In this document: positions 11,109-23,400 of the stretch, one piece after another
Layout of the letters: every line of letters begins with the position of its first letter
Numbering within the stretch: the first letter of the stretch is position 1
Origin: Cordia subcordata
Taxonomy: Eukaryota; Streptophyta; Magnoliopsida; Boraginales; Cordiaceae
Reading direction: 5' to 3'
DNA: 64,000 nucleotides
NCBI GenBank assembly: GCA_028554755.1
Contig: JAPTOF010000001.1
Span: forward strand, 1,128,501 to 1,192,500
Translations under genes and position numbers: made by a program
Notes under the pieces: model-generated
Database searches by the model: none
Told to the model about the DNA's origin: nothing
What the model saw: the letters and a program-made list of their open reading frames with translations, nothing else

Positions 11109-13380
11109 ACTTGTAATAGGTTTAGAATGCTAAAATGACTCTTAGTGAAGAAATCATTGTCAGCCATTGAAGGTCCAATCTTAAATTTATTAGTTGAGAA
11201 ATCGCATTTACCTCTTTAATGTTATTTTTAGCACGTGTTAAGTTTAGAATCACAAATGTATAAATGATATTAACATTATAACTTTAAGAATGGCCATCTC
11301 AAACTTCAAGTTTTACAAATTAAAAATAATTAAAATAAATTAATATTAAAAGACTAATAACATTAGTTCATAAATCACTTCGACACTTCCACATGTTCCA
11401 GTACAAGACATTACAATCACATGATTTAACAATCATATGATTTAACGTTATATCGTCTCATTGCATATTTAATAGGTCCATCATCCGTTGACCAAACGTA
11501 AAACAAAATAATAGGTCTATCATCCAGGTCGATCCTTATCTGAGAGTCTTGACAAAGTCAACTTGGGCCCAAAGGGAAGTTGGTGTCTATGGGTCGCAAT
11601 ACCAAAGATGGGCTTAAGAAAAAATACCTCAGCTATGTGCCTTGTACGGAAGATGAGCCCATGAGTCCATCTAGATTTGGGCTTAAGAATAAAACCGAAG
11701 TATTATTTTTCTTCCCTTTTTTCATCTTTGACGTTCAACATCTCATTTTTGAATGATATTTTCCAACTCCCATATCTATGATACTGAAGCGTAGTAACTG
11801 CGAATAAAAGTCAATCTGGTCCAATACTATCCATGACATTCATGTGTCTATCATAGATTGGATAGCTAAATCTTTGGAGAATGATAATCTTCTAGTATTC
11901 TAACATTCCAACTCTATTTCTACTAGGAATTAGTACACCTTTATGATTTGGTCAAAGCAAGAGTTGACTAACTTTTTAATCTTTCTTTGTGTTTTATAGA
12001 TCTTGAATCCTTTCTTGGGACAATATATACATCCTTGCTTTGTATGATCACTCATGCAATATATAGAGATAATAGTTGTGCATATGATAAATTTTGTAAT
12101 TTTTTTTAATATGGAATTACTCATTTAAGTTGGATCATATTGAATTCACTTCAAAGTTATAAATTTTCAGCGTAACGATACGTCTCAATACATGTTTGAT
12201 TCAGTTAAGAATATAATATATTTATAATAAAAAGTATATATTTCAATTTAGAACCTTTAGTTGTAATAAATCACTAACACTTCCTTCCATCCTATACCAT
12301 AAAATAAATAATTGTAATAAAAGACATAAATTTCTAATTATTATTTCTCTTATCTCTTATATTTCCAACACACACAAAAAAGCATAGGTAGGGGGATTCC
12401 CTGAAAATGAGTTCCCTCTCGGCGCACAATACGCAACCATGCACATCGGTGTAAGAGCAGGTCGATGTATATATCAAATTTTCTTTCAATTAATTATGTT
12501 TTAAAATTAGAAAAACAAAAATAAAAAAAACAAATAACCTGGCACAAATGAAGTATGAACCTTGTATAAAATGATACCCACTTGTCCTTGTCCATACTTT
12601 ATAATAATACAAAAAAAAAAAAAAGCCGAAATACACGTAAAAACTTGTACAACTAAGTAGAACATGCATCACAGCTGGGATTTTGCCTACCAACATCAAT
12701 TCCTACGCAAGCAATATTAAATAATATTAAATTCTTAATCCGTTACACGAAAAAATGTGCCCGTTGGCCAAACTTCAGCCACTCATATAACTCCACGTGG
12801 CAAATCCCCTCCATGCTGTGGGCCCACCGAACCTAAAGATAGATTTTATAATGACATAGTCACACCTCTCTTACCGTGGAGCAAAAAGTTGCGTACATTA
12901 ATATCATCCAAGTAAATATATAAATATACTTGGGCATGTTGTCTTCCACTAAATTATTCACTTTGAGAATCTGAAAATTTTTAAAATTGATTTTGATTTA
13001 TTCATGGAATCTTCCTATTAACTAAAATAATCAATGGAACATTGCACCAAAAGCATACATGCACTTAGCAAATTCTATATATTCTCTTGGATGAAGCCAT
13101 TAGGGAATATCTTGTTATTAGGATAATAATTCAATGTAAAAAATTTTATAGTACGCAGGTATAAAAGATTTGTTAAGTAATAGTTCGAGTAATTAAGAAT
13201 AAATTCAAATCTTATGAGAAACAAACATTACATTAGGATAGAATATTTAAAAAAATACTTATCACAAAAAAAATTAAAAATTTATCCAAACAGAACTCCT
13301 ATTATTCTTGTAATTTAAGAATCATATAATTCTTCTTTTTCCTCTAAGATACCAAGAAAAGTATTAAAGGGAACGTGGCA
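11109..13380. other. Intergenic DNA upstream of PEPKR1
   Basis: I see no gene. The stretch is AT-rich, with a more complex 11515-11700 interval of unknown origin and the G-box-like ACTCCACGTGGCAAA at about 12791. The region from about 13300 leads into the PEPKR1 leader. Confidence 0.6.
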
Positions 13381-13584
13381 ACTTAATGATTAGAGAGTTG
13401 GAAGTTCTGAAAAGCCACAAAATTTTCAGTATAAAACACTGGCGGAGCCAGTTGCCGGTTACGCTTTTTGAAGGGTGTAATATTACACGACCCTTGGGAG
13501 TGAAGAAGAAAAAGACTGCTGTGGACTTTTTTGAAGCTTTTACTTGCAACGGCTTAATTAAACTGCTTTCTTCTCTCAACGGGT

Positions 13585-13604
13585 TCTCTCTCTCTCTCTC
13601 TCTC
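13585..13604 (+). promoter_or_regulatory. (TC)n tract in the PEPKR1 5' leader region
   Basis: Ten TC units lie about 600 bp before the PEPKR1 start codon. Pyrimidine-rich CT tracts are common near plant transcription starts and in 5' UTRs. A leader intron between here and 14212 is likely but cannot be fixed. Confidence 0.4.
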
Positions 13605-14211
13605 ACTACACGAACATGCATAAGATTAAATGAATGCTTTTCTTATTTTTATGTGAATTATGTTATTTGGTGCATGAATCTGGCTTATGGGTGTTGGTCT
13701 AAAGCTTGAATTTTTTGTGTTGTTTTTTAGTTCTTTTGAGTTAATATTTGTGTGAAAAGTAAAGGGTTGGCTTGGATTAGTGAAAAGTCTTGATCTCTGG
13801 TTTGAATTTTCATTTGTGTCTTGTGGTCCATTAGACCATGTGATATGAGAAAATGGGTTGCTTCTAGATTTTTCTAATATTTCACTTTCTATGTAGATGT
13901 ATAAACATATACATTTATATGGGTTTGTGTATGTGTCTTTTCAGGGTGTATATAGAAGAGAGGAGATTGAGCAAGAATGAATTTGGAACTGTATTCTTGT
14001 TTAATGAGGTCTGGCTTCTGGAGGGACAAGAGAAAAATGAATTCTTGCCTGGTATTTCAGTTTGATTTGTAATTAGCTTGGTTAAGGAGCTGCTTTTCGT
14101 ATACTGACTTATACATGAGTACTTGTATTGGGGAAAATGATTTGATTTCATGACAGTGGAGCTTTATGGATAAAGTATACTGGCAATGATTTACACTAGT
14201 AGTTTTCTGGT

Positions 14212-17028
14212 ATGGACTTAGCAAAAACTGATCAAGTGATTGAGACCGGAATTAAGCCCTGCAACTGTCATAAAGCCTCAAATTTGGAGCGGACAATCTT
14301 GAACTCAGACCAGACTGCAAATTTTAAGGACCGCTACCTTCTCGGAGCGCAATTGGGTTGGGGAAAATTTGGGATTATTAGAGCCTGCACGGATAAGTTG
14401 ACTGGTGAAGTTTTGGCATGCAAGTCTATTGCAAAAGAAAGATTGGTAACTGAGGATGATGTGCGCAGCGTGAAGCTTGAGATTGAGATAATGACTAGAT
14501 TGTCTGGTCATCCAAATGTTGTGGATCTCAAGGCAGTATATGAGGAGGAGGATTATGTGCATCTTCTGATGGAGCTTTGTGCTGGTGGAGAACTATTCCA
14601 TCAGATTGAGACGCATGGAAGGTTCTCTGAGTGTGAGGCTAGGATACTCTTTAAGCAGCTGATGGAAGTGGTTTTGTATTGCCATGATAAAGGCATTGTC
14701 CACAGAGATCTGAAGCCAGAAAATATCCTTCTAGTGTCAAGGTCTTCCTCTTCGCCAATTAAATTAGCTGATTTTGGTCTTGCAACCTATATTAGGCCTG
14801 GTAAACGCTACACCCTCTTCTTTCTGTCACAGTTAGTTCCTAACCTTGTCATATTGACGTTCTTTGTACTGTTTTTATCTTTTACTGATGCACTAGAATG
14901 GTTGTTATAGGAAAAACAACTTTTTCTTGCAAAGGATCAGAAGGACTCTTGGACATCTGTTAAAATACTTTCTCACTGAGATTGCTTGTCTGCCTTCTGT
15001 AGGTCAGAAATTGCATGGGACTGTTGGAAGTCCATTTTATATTGCTCCCGAGGTATTGGCGGGAGGTTATAACCAGGCAGCGGACATCTGGAGTGCTGGT
15101 GTCATTCTTTACATTTTGCTTAGCGGAATGCCTCCATTTTGGGGAAGGACTAAATCAAAGATCTTTGACGCTGTCCGAAATGCAGATCTGCAGTTCCATC
15201 CTGATCATTGGGATCACATTTCAGCATCTGCCAAGGACTTGATCACTAGAATGCTGTGTGTTGATCCTTCCCAAAGGTTCACAGCTACACAGGTTCTTGG
15301 TAAGCATTATGTCAATATTTCTTATGTTTCCCATGGTTCTTTGTCTAAGATCTCAAAAATTTTTGGGCATACAAGGAAATCACGCGTTATAGCTGATCAA
15401 GAAAGTTTTAATCTCGATACAAGGCATGGGATCTTATCCCTTACAAGGCTTGTTGGGACCAAGTTCTTGACACGTAAATATTCTTTTGTTCTAAATTAAC
15501 AATCCTCTTAATATGTTCTTTCATAATTGAGTCACCAAATTGCCAGTTGTGATATCAGATTGCCAAAATAATTTCCACCAAAACACATGCATAAGCTCAG
15601 GCATGTAATTGGAGGACTTTATGCTCCAACAGCTCCCTTTAAATGCGACTTGTGCCTCTGAATTTAGAAATGCACGCAACTATAGACTGTGTTTTGCATC
15701 AGAACATCATTGTAGTTGTTTAGGAGAGGCCTACTTTAGAGGAACTTCCACTTTCTATAATAATTCAGACACTTTCTATAATAATTCAGATTACTGCTCT
15801 TAAGTTAGAATACTAGATTTGCAAGAAACAAATTGGAACTAAATGTTACTATGTTTTACATTTTTATCATGACATAAGTGATATTGCTACTGATTTTGAT
15901 CAACCAATATCGTAAACCTTGGAAAGGTGCCTTTTCTTAGAGATTCGGCTTTGACAGGGGTGGTTTTGTTTACAGCTCACTCATGGATGAAGCACTCTGT
16001 GGAGGAAGCTCACGAGAATAAACAAGAAAGTTTTCATTCTCAAGATTTGGAAGTGGGCAGTTGCTGGCCCACTACTCCATTCATTGAAAGAAATCAGGAT
16101 TTTAGTTTTACTGATGGCTCCCCAGCAACTGCTGATGGCAAAGAGGAGGCTTCTCCCGTGTTCACCTGCAGATCATCATTTTCTTCTTTCATGGTTGACC
16201 GTGGGACTCCTTGCTCCATCTCCGGAGGCTTTTCTTTTGGCAGCTGTTGTGAATCCAATGCCGTGAAATTCTCATCTCCAATTCCCTCAATGCCAAGCTT
16301 TACTTTCTTCAGTCCAGGCCCTGCACTTGAAAATGGCGATGAGTCATTGAGTTTTAAAGCTAAAACGTCATGGATTGATGAAGGTAAGCTAGTCTTCTGC
16401 TTTTCAAGTACAATGAGGAAGCATCAAGGACGTGCTGCTATTGCATTTATGGTCTTTGATAATTATTTAACGAGGAGAACTTGATTAGGTATACATGTTT
16501 CAACTCTATAAAGAATTTCAGTTTACTAAAATTGATTGACACACGTGCAATCTGATATGAAGAGGGCATGCATGGTGTATAGTTACACTTCACTTGGAAA
16601 AGCATGTTTCATTTCTGTAGATCTCGTTGCATATCATAAGAGCTGTATACCTTAAAAGTACTAAAAAGAATAGTTGGTTCCTGTTTGACACTTTCTGGTG
16701 TTGTATCCTTTTTACCTTGAAAAATGTTCATTTGACAAGAATTCTACCTGGTAATGCAGAGTCAAGTTTGGGGAAACAATTCTTGTTGCCGGATCCTTCC
16801 CAACTGGTTGAACTTAAGTCGGGTGAGGTTGAGCACAGGACAGAATTTCGCAGGGCAGGTGGGACTAGTGGGTTGAAGATTTCAAGCATGCCAAGCAAAA
16901 GGAATCACACAATAGGTCTTGGTGAACTCGATCAACTTGATTTAATAGCCACTGAATCAGTAATTCGTTGGGCATCCTGCACGCATATTCCGAGTGCCAC
17001 ATCCTTGAGATCCTCCCTTGTTTGCTAA
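14212..17028 (+). CDS. PEPKR1: PEPC kinase-related protein kinase (CDPK-like, no EF-hands)
   Basis: Four exons join in frame: 14212-14800, 15003-15299, 15976-16383 and 16760-17028, giving 520 residues with GT-AG borders. The kinase domain spans roughly residues 43-300. It has the glycine loop LGWGKFG, the ATP lysine in LACKSI, the catalytic loop HRDLKPEN, the metal-binding DFG, and GTVGSPFYIAPE in the activation segment. It is a Ser/Thr kinase of the CDPK/SnRK superfamily. After it come about 220 residues without calcium-binding EF-hands, ending with KRNHTIGLGELDQL and RWASCTHIP, the conserved tail of PEPKR1. The N-terminal CNCHK also fits PEPKR1. Its substrate is not known from the sequence, and the PEPC relationship refers to kinase similarity only. 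Length and tail favour PEPKR1 over the shorter PEPKR2. Intron 1 follows the DFG segment, and reading into it hits stops. Confidence 0.93.
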
Positions 17029-17528
17029 GAAGTAACTACAGGACTGTGTTTGGCAAGGAAATGAGAATATCTTCTAATCCAGGCTACACCTTAACTGGCG
17101 ACTTGATCGTCCAAATTTTGCTGCACACAACACCTAAGTTTGGTTCTTCTGATGTGAAAACAAGAGTGATGCTTTAATCATCTTGGACAGATTCCATGAT
17201 ATTGTAATCATTTGGAAATTTTAGGCTTTAAGTAGGAGACTCTTGATTGTCCCTCTCTATCAACTTTCATATCTGACCGGGTACAAATATGAGTTCCTCC
17301 ATTGAGTCTTGAAATTGAGAGCACTTTTTGTTCATTGAGTGATTAGTTTATGGAAAGATAGGAGTGTTGCTGTAACACATTTTGAGGGCAAATGCTTGCA
17401 GAGTTTAAGCACTACAAGAGCCAGTGATGCTGCAACTCGAAACTAACCCACATGAGTGATGCTCTCAGCTCTGATAGGTGTGGCAGGGTTAAAGTTGGTG
17501 GTTTTGGGGTTTTGGAGGGATGTAAGAT
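17029..17528. other. PEPKR1 3' flank
   Basis: Probable 3' UTR and downstream flank of PEPKR1, with T-rich and GT-rich stretches. No other gene is visible. A second stop-free frame over the last exon is a shadow. Confidence 0.5.
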
Positions 17529-17912
17529 TAACTCCAACAAATACCTTAAAACACAAAAAACCCCATATTTAGGGGTTTTGTTAGTAGCAAAGTGCTCCAA
17601 CAGCTCTCTTATCCCATCCTCAAAATTTTACTTTTTTTCTTAACCCCAAACCAAAATATTTATATATAGAGGTTTTTTTTTCATTCCCAAAGCCAACCCC
17701 TAAATCCCATCCCTCATCCCCATAATTTTAAGACTACAATATTATAAAATAGGGGAGTTGTTGGAGTGAAATTGAAATTCCTTAAACTGAATGTTTGATA
17801 AAAAATAGGAGAGTTGTTAGAATAGAATTAAAAATAGGAGATCCAAAAATATAAGAAAATGACTCAAATCACTTAAAATTAAAGAAAAAAAATAAGGGAG
17901 CTGTTGGAGTTA
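17529..17912. repeat. MITE with TAACTCCAAC ends
   Basis: The left end is TAACTCCAACAAATACCTT. The right end, reverse complemented, is TAACTCCAACAGCTCCCTT. The first ten bases match exactly. The interior contains further CTCCAACAGCTC and GTTGGAGTG blocks in both orientations, so the element folds back on itself. No coding sequence. The flanking TTA/TAA is compatible with a three-base target, but this is weak. Confidence 0.6.
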
Positions 17913-20400
17913 CCTAACGAGGATATGTTTTAAAACTGCACCTTTGGCGCAGCCACATTCCGATATCTGCAGCAGCTCGAAATCTCAAGTTTTTTTCTTT
18001 TCTAACTTTCTCACAACCAAAATGGCAGAAAAGATTCGGTCGGAATCAGAATCACGAAGGCGATCCATTTTATTCTTTGCCGCACTTCGAAATTTGAAGA
18101 ATGTATCATTCCAGAGTTGATGCCATCCAAATCTCACAATTCGAAAATGTGAAAAATTAAAAGATTCTCTGAGAATCAATTCGGATCACTTAATTCGGAT
18201 TCTCAGATTCCCAAAAAAAAAAAAAAAAAACTAGAGGTTCTCTGCAATATATCAGATGAATCTGATACTTCCTTTTCAACGTCAACTGCTTCTCCATCTT
18301 CGTCAGCTCTTTTTGAGTTATCAGAACTAACATCAATCACTTCAATTCGGTCCATTCAGATGTACGTATCTATACATCAGTAAGAAAAATTGTTAGCAGC
18401 TCAAGTTAGAGAAAAGATAAAATTAATAGAGAGCAATTGGTAACATTTTAAACATTTCTAATTTCAAGTTGGTGTTGGGATTAAAATATGAAGAAACAAA
18501 ATATTACCCACCACCATACCTATATTCCCCCCCCCCCCTCTCTCCCCTCTCTATATGTGTTATAAAATAATAATTTTGCTTTATTTTTTCATGTCATGTA
18601 TCACACTGTCATGACTTTTTTTTTCCTCCTAAACCACATTCGCCATTTGCTTTTGTGATCGTATGACAATTCAGTTTTCAAATTCAATTATCTATTTTGA
18701 GACTATATATAGTGAATAACTAATATAAACTTGGTTGCCTCCAAATTTATAGTATATTTTACGCAATATTCCCGTAACTTTTAATGCCTCATATATATAT
18801 ATATATATATATATGTATATGTGTGTGTGTGTGTGTGTTAATATTATTTAGAGTGTATTTCATGTTTTATGTCCTAATTCTGTAATTTTTGTTTTAGCAA
18901 AAATGAGTTAAACTCTAATAGATATATTATAAATCTTTTACTGCTTTCTTTCTTTCTTTTTTTTTTTTTCTAAATCATTTCTTTTTTATTTTAGTTTTCT
19001 TCTTTAAATTTCAATTAGTGCAAATCTTTCATTAAAAAAAAATAAAAATTGGAGAAGTTACAGATCATGATAAAGCTTGCTTCAGACTGAAACATAAACC
19101 AGGTAAGTAGAATTCCTTTTGCATTTTACCCATTTTTAGTTTAAGCTTCATTTCCATTAATGTTCTCAAAAATTTTTAAGGTGCCGTTTATTTTTAAAAT
19201 TTTTAAGATTCTTTTTACACTGCTCTCTTGGTGTATACTACTGCAGGTCCTCTTGGAGTTCAAAGGAGCGCTTAAACATGATGTGTCCCATTTCTTTTAT
19301 GCTTCTTACGATGTTCATTTGAGGGCTTTGCAAAAGCTACCTTTTTCTTCTTGTACACAAGTAAGTTGTAGGAAATGATGTTTTGCCTGACGTCTCATTG
19401 CTGATTTGAGCATTAGGTGCCGCTAGCTTAGGTTTATATTAATGAGTAAGCACCTGAATTACATAGAAATTTTCCTTGTCACAAACTTGGAAATCGCTGC
19501 CAGATCCCAATGAAGTCTCTAAGGACTTCGCAGGGATTGACATAGATCGCGTTATAACTATAACATTATAACTCACGATATGTGCGGAATTCAATAATTA
19601 TAAATTGTTCAGGATATTTCTTGTTGTATTAATCATTTATAACCCTTGGATCTTGTTTACAATATAACAACTGTCCAATTGGACTACAAACGCTTGTTGT
19701 TTGATCAATTAATATAATACTGTCTCCTCTGATAGCCACAAGATTCGACACAAATATGAAGCTATCTTTTAAGGAAAAAAATGACAAAAAGAACAATCTC
19801 TAACATAATGTAAAAATATTTGCTCAAAAACTTCTGAAAAGTCCACATTAAGTCAACTTCAAATTTGAAGTCACAAAAAAGCTTCTGAGTGTCTAAAAAT
19901 TAGACCAAACGGACTCTTAAGTCATTGGCCGTCATCCAATTCTGTAGTTCCAGTCTGAAATTTCTTCACAAGTGAACTTAGAGGTTTCATCTTTCACCAC
20001 AAAAATTAGGAGCTCCGCGAGCCATGTATATAGAAATGCAGATGCTGACTTCTAACATGAAAGTAGGAAAAAATTTAACGTCTGCCTGGTAGATAAGGGC
20101 GAAAACATAAACATTTCACCTTTCCAAGAATTGGGGAAACAAAAAACTGAAACATTCTCATATTCTCTATTCCCTTAAAATTTGTAGCTCTAGTTTTCTC
20201 TTCTCAAACGATACAAGCATATAATCCTAACGTTTCAACTTCCTGCTTGCCTCGTTCGTATTACAAGATGCGCTTGATCTGTTCCACATCAACCTCCCTC
20301 CATATATACGAGAGTCGAAAAAGGAAAATGATTTGATTCCAGCATTGTGCTTCGCTTATCATATTCACAACAAAGACTGCAATTCCAAGTATTACTTTGT
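17913..20400. other. Intergenic region with unexplained exon-like pieces
   Basis: Between PEPKR1 and NUP50 (which is transcribed toward PEPKR1). Three plus-strand pieces look exon-like: 18021-18119 (starts MAEKIRSESESRRRS, then a stop), about 18235-18380 (serine-rich, ends before GTAAGA), and 19050-19278 (two pieces with a good GTAAGT donor near 19103 and a CTGCAG acceptor before 19247, joining to KHKPGPLGVQRSA and a stop). I cannot join them into one protein or name a family. AT and GT microsatellites lie at about 18788-18838. The NUP50 3' UTR probably ends in 20200-20400. Confidence 0.35.
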
Positions 20401-23400
20401 TCAGGCTGCAGGGGCATACTCCTTAATTACTGCAGCAAGTTTATCCCGATCCTCCACGGTCTTAGTTCTGATCAAGAAGGTCCGTGTCACAACGCTATCA
20501 TTGCTGTTGCCATCACCCTGAAAGAGAGAGTATATTGCATTGATCAGAAAGTGCAAGATTTCAAGTGTTCACAAAATACATATTAAGTTCTCAGTAGGCT
20601 CCATAAAGCTGATTAATATTCTTTACTAATATTATTATTTTTTCCATTAAATCCCCCACCCTATGGGATTGAACCCAAGACCTCGTGCCTCGGGGAGATT
20701 AGTTTCAACCACTTGAGCTATCCCTTAATTCCCAATATTCTTTACTAATAAGAATTGCATAACTAAGCCAAGTTTAGAACTCGAATCAGCACCACTGAGA
20801 ACAAGATAATTCAGTATAGAAGGTATTGAAACAGGGGAAGCAGAACATGCGGCAAATAAATCTCATCAGTTTTTCTTTTTCTATTTCAAATTCTATATTC
20901 CTTTCAGAAGATGGAAGAGAAGCAAAATAACAGCGGTGCCCAACTAATGGGAATATTTGTCAGCTTCCAAGACCTCTGTTCATCTCTTTCTTCCATGGTC
21001 TTCTTCCCAGTTTCTCAAGTTATGCAATATGCGAGCACAAATAGAAAGTTATCATGAAACCGTGAACATTGGTGGAAAAATGAAGCCTGCTTTTCATGGT
21101 TATACCTGCATTTATTGTATCTAAGAACATGTCCGGACAAAAGTAGAGTCCATTCTTGCAGAGCACCTTTTATCCCCCACATTTCCTTTTCTTCATGCGT
21201 GTCTCTATGTGTGTGTGTGTGGGGGTGGGGGGGTGGGGGCAGAGGAATTGGCAAGCAGATAAGCTTTAAAACTGAATATTAGTGAAAATGTCATACCGAG
21301 GTATGAAATATTGCAACAATTGAGTTCTTCTGCATATTTGTCTTGATACCTGGATACAGTAACGCATTAAGTAGCACCTTTCCCACCTGTAGAACAAGAA
21401 AGCCAACAAAAAAATGAGAGGTTATGATGTGATCTGTCCCCCACTATCTTGCCTAACAAAATCTCCCACACAAGTATATACTCTTTTCATGGCCTCCAAT
21501 TTCATCACATAGCTCTATAGCAAATATTCTCACTCCCTTCAAATTGGTGCAGTTTTAACTACTGTATCAAAACATTGACTCAATACATGAGACATCTCTC
21601 TTGCCCATTTCCTCAAGCTTGAATGGGTATCATGTAGATAGAGCAATATTCACAGAAAGGTTTCACTTTGTTCAATTTATATTATCAAGGTGCAGAAGGA
21701 TTTAAAAGCTGAATTGAATCTTAGACATAATATCAGCCAATTTGATCTTATGTAACAGATGTTAGAACTCAAACAGTTACTGTATTAGATTATGCCTCCT
21801 GTAATCTAGAAAATGAATATGGAACATCAGCTAGAAAATGATGCCATAGTAAGCTGTTAAGGATCACTATTTTAAGCACCGAAGTGTAACATGAATGAAA
21901 TTCTCATCTCAAAGAAAAACAGAGATCATTTTCCTACACATCTCCACTTTATCATATGTTCCTCATCTTGATCTCAATTTCTTTTTTCTTAAAAAAAGCC
22001 ACTAACAGCATGCAATTGTATTATCAAGATATGCTGCATCAATGTGTAGGATCGCCAAAAGAATGAACAAAACCTACATCATTTCGAACAATAATAGTTG
22101 GTTTAGATTCTTTGGTCGCCTTGCTAAAACCCTCTTTACATCTGATGGACAGCCAACCCGTGCCTTTATCCTTCCATGCATCTCTGTCATCTGGATCAGT
22201 TGACTATCCCACAGAAGAAAAAACATCAGAATAGAGCAGCAAAAAGTTGATCCAATTAACTTTATCAAATCATACAGATGTCCACAACAAGCAGTTCAAT
22301 CGTTAAGATTTACCTTCACATAGAGCTTGCATTTGACTTCATGTACTACAAGGATCCCCCTCTCTTCCGTCTTTTTCACAGACGGACTGCTTGGCTGCTC
22401 CACATCATCTTCTGCTTTTCAATATATGGAAAAGATTATAAATGTGGAAGCCAGGGTTCCAGTTGAAAATGATAAATACAAGGTTCAAGCTGCAACTTGT
22501 GCTATGCAAGAAATAATTTTGCTGATTCTTTTATTCCCCTACTCAGCAGACATACAGGCAAGAGAAACCATGACCGTTTTGACAGAGGGCAAGAAACATG
22601 TACTCTGCCAATGTTCTGATCCAACCTAAGGAACAAATATTCCAATTATTCTCCATGAATATTTTCTTCCTAAAAGGATTTTGAAACAGTTTGGAAATAC
22701 AACATTTCCAATTATCCTCCATGAATAATTTCTTTCTAAAAGATTTTGAACTATTTTGGAAATACAGGAACACAATGGCATGTAGCAGAATCTATTACTT
22801 TCTAGGAAAAAAATTATAGAAAAGATTCCATTAGGTTAAACATATGCATTTCTTTCCCCCAAGAGCAGCAAAACTCAGGTAAAAGTTTGAAGCAAGGCCA
22901 GAGTTTCAAGCTAAAGGAAACTGTGATAACTAACACCAAATAGCTAGCTAGACTCACGGTTTAGTCACATAGTTCCTGGAGAATCTTGCCACAATACAAA
23001 CCATACTATGACGAAAACCCTTTGTCAGAGAAACACACCAGTCGTGTCCTATTTATACTTTGGTTTTCTTGTTTTATATTTCTTCAGTGGTCCCACAGTC
23101 ACTTGACAAAGATCAAGAGTCAAGACTTCAGGTCCAGCTATTAATAACCCAAAAACCTATAGAATGAGAAAAGTGGAAGAAAATTGAAATATACTTAGCT
23201 AAAATATAACCAAATTACGTACTGACTGTAGGGTAACAACTACATTTTGATCACTGAGGGTTAACCGTTACCACACAGAAAATTACACGTCTGTTGTTAA
23301 TGAACTCTTATATCATAAGAAGCTCATAGACTGGAGAGAGAGGCATTTCACTTAACTAGCTAGTAAAAGGATAAACATATAAAATGAACCTTTTGAATAA

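Noticed and set aside
13386..13709. Overlapping plus and minus frames of 107 and 85 codons
   Set aside because: They run through the TC tract and the probable PEPKR1 leader; repeats such as SLSLSL explain them.
14801..15002. Readthrough of PEPKR1 exon 1 into intron 1 as an alternative C-terminus
   Set aside because: The frame runs into T-rich sequence and a stop, while the GT-AG splice restores the conserved kinase sequence.
20632..20733. tRNA gene on the minus strand
   Set aside because: A/B-box-like motifs are present, but no cloverleaf with an anticodon stem could be drawn, and the flanking 17-bp duplication shows a SINE.
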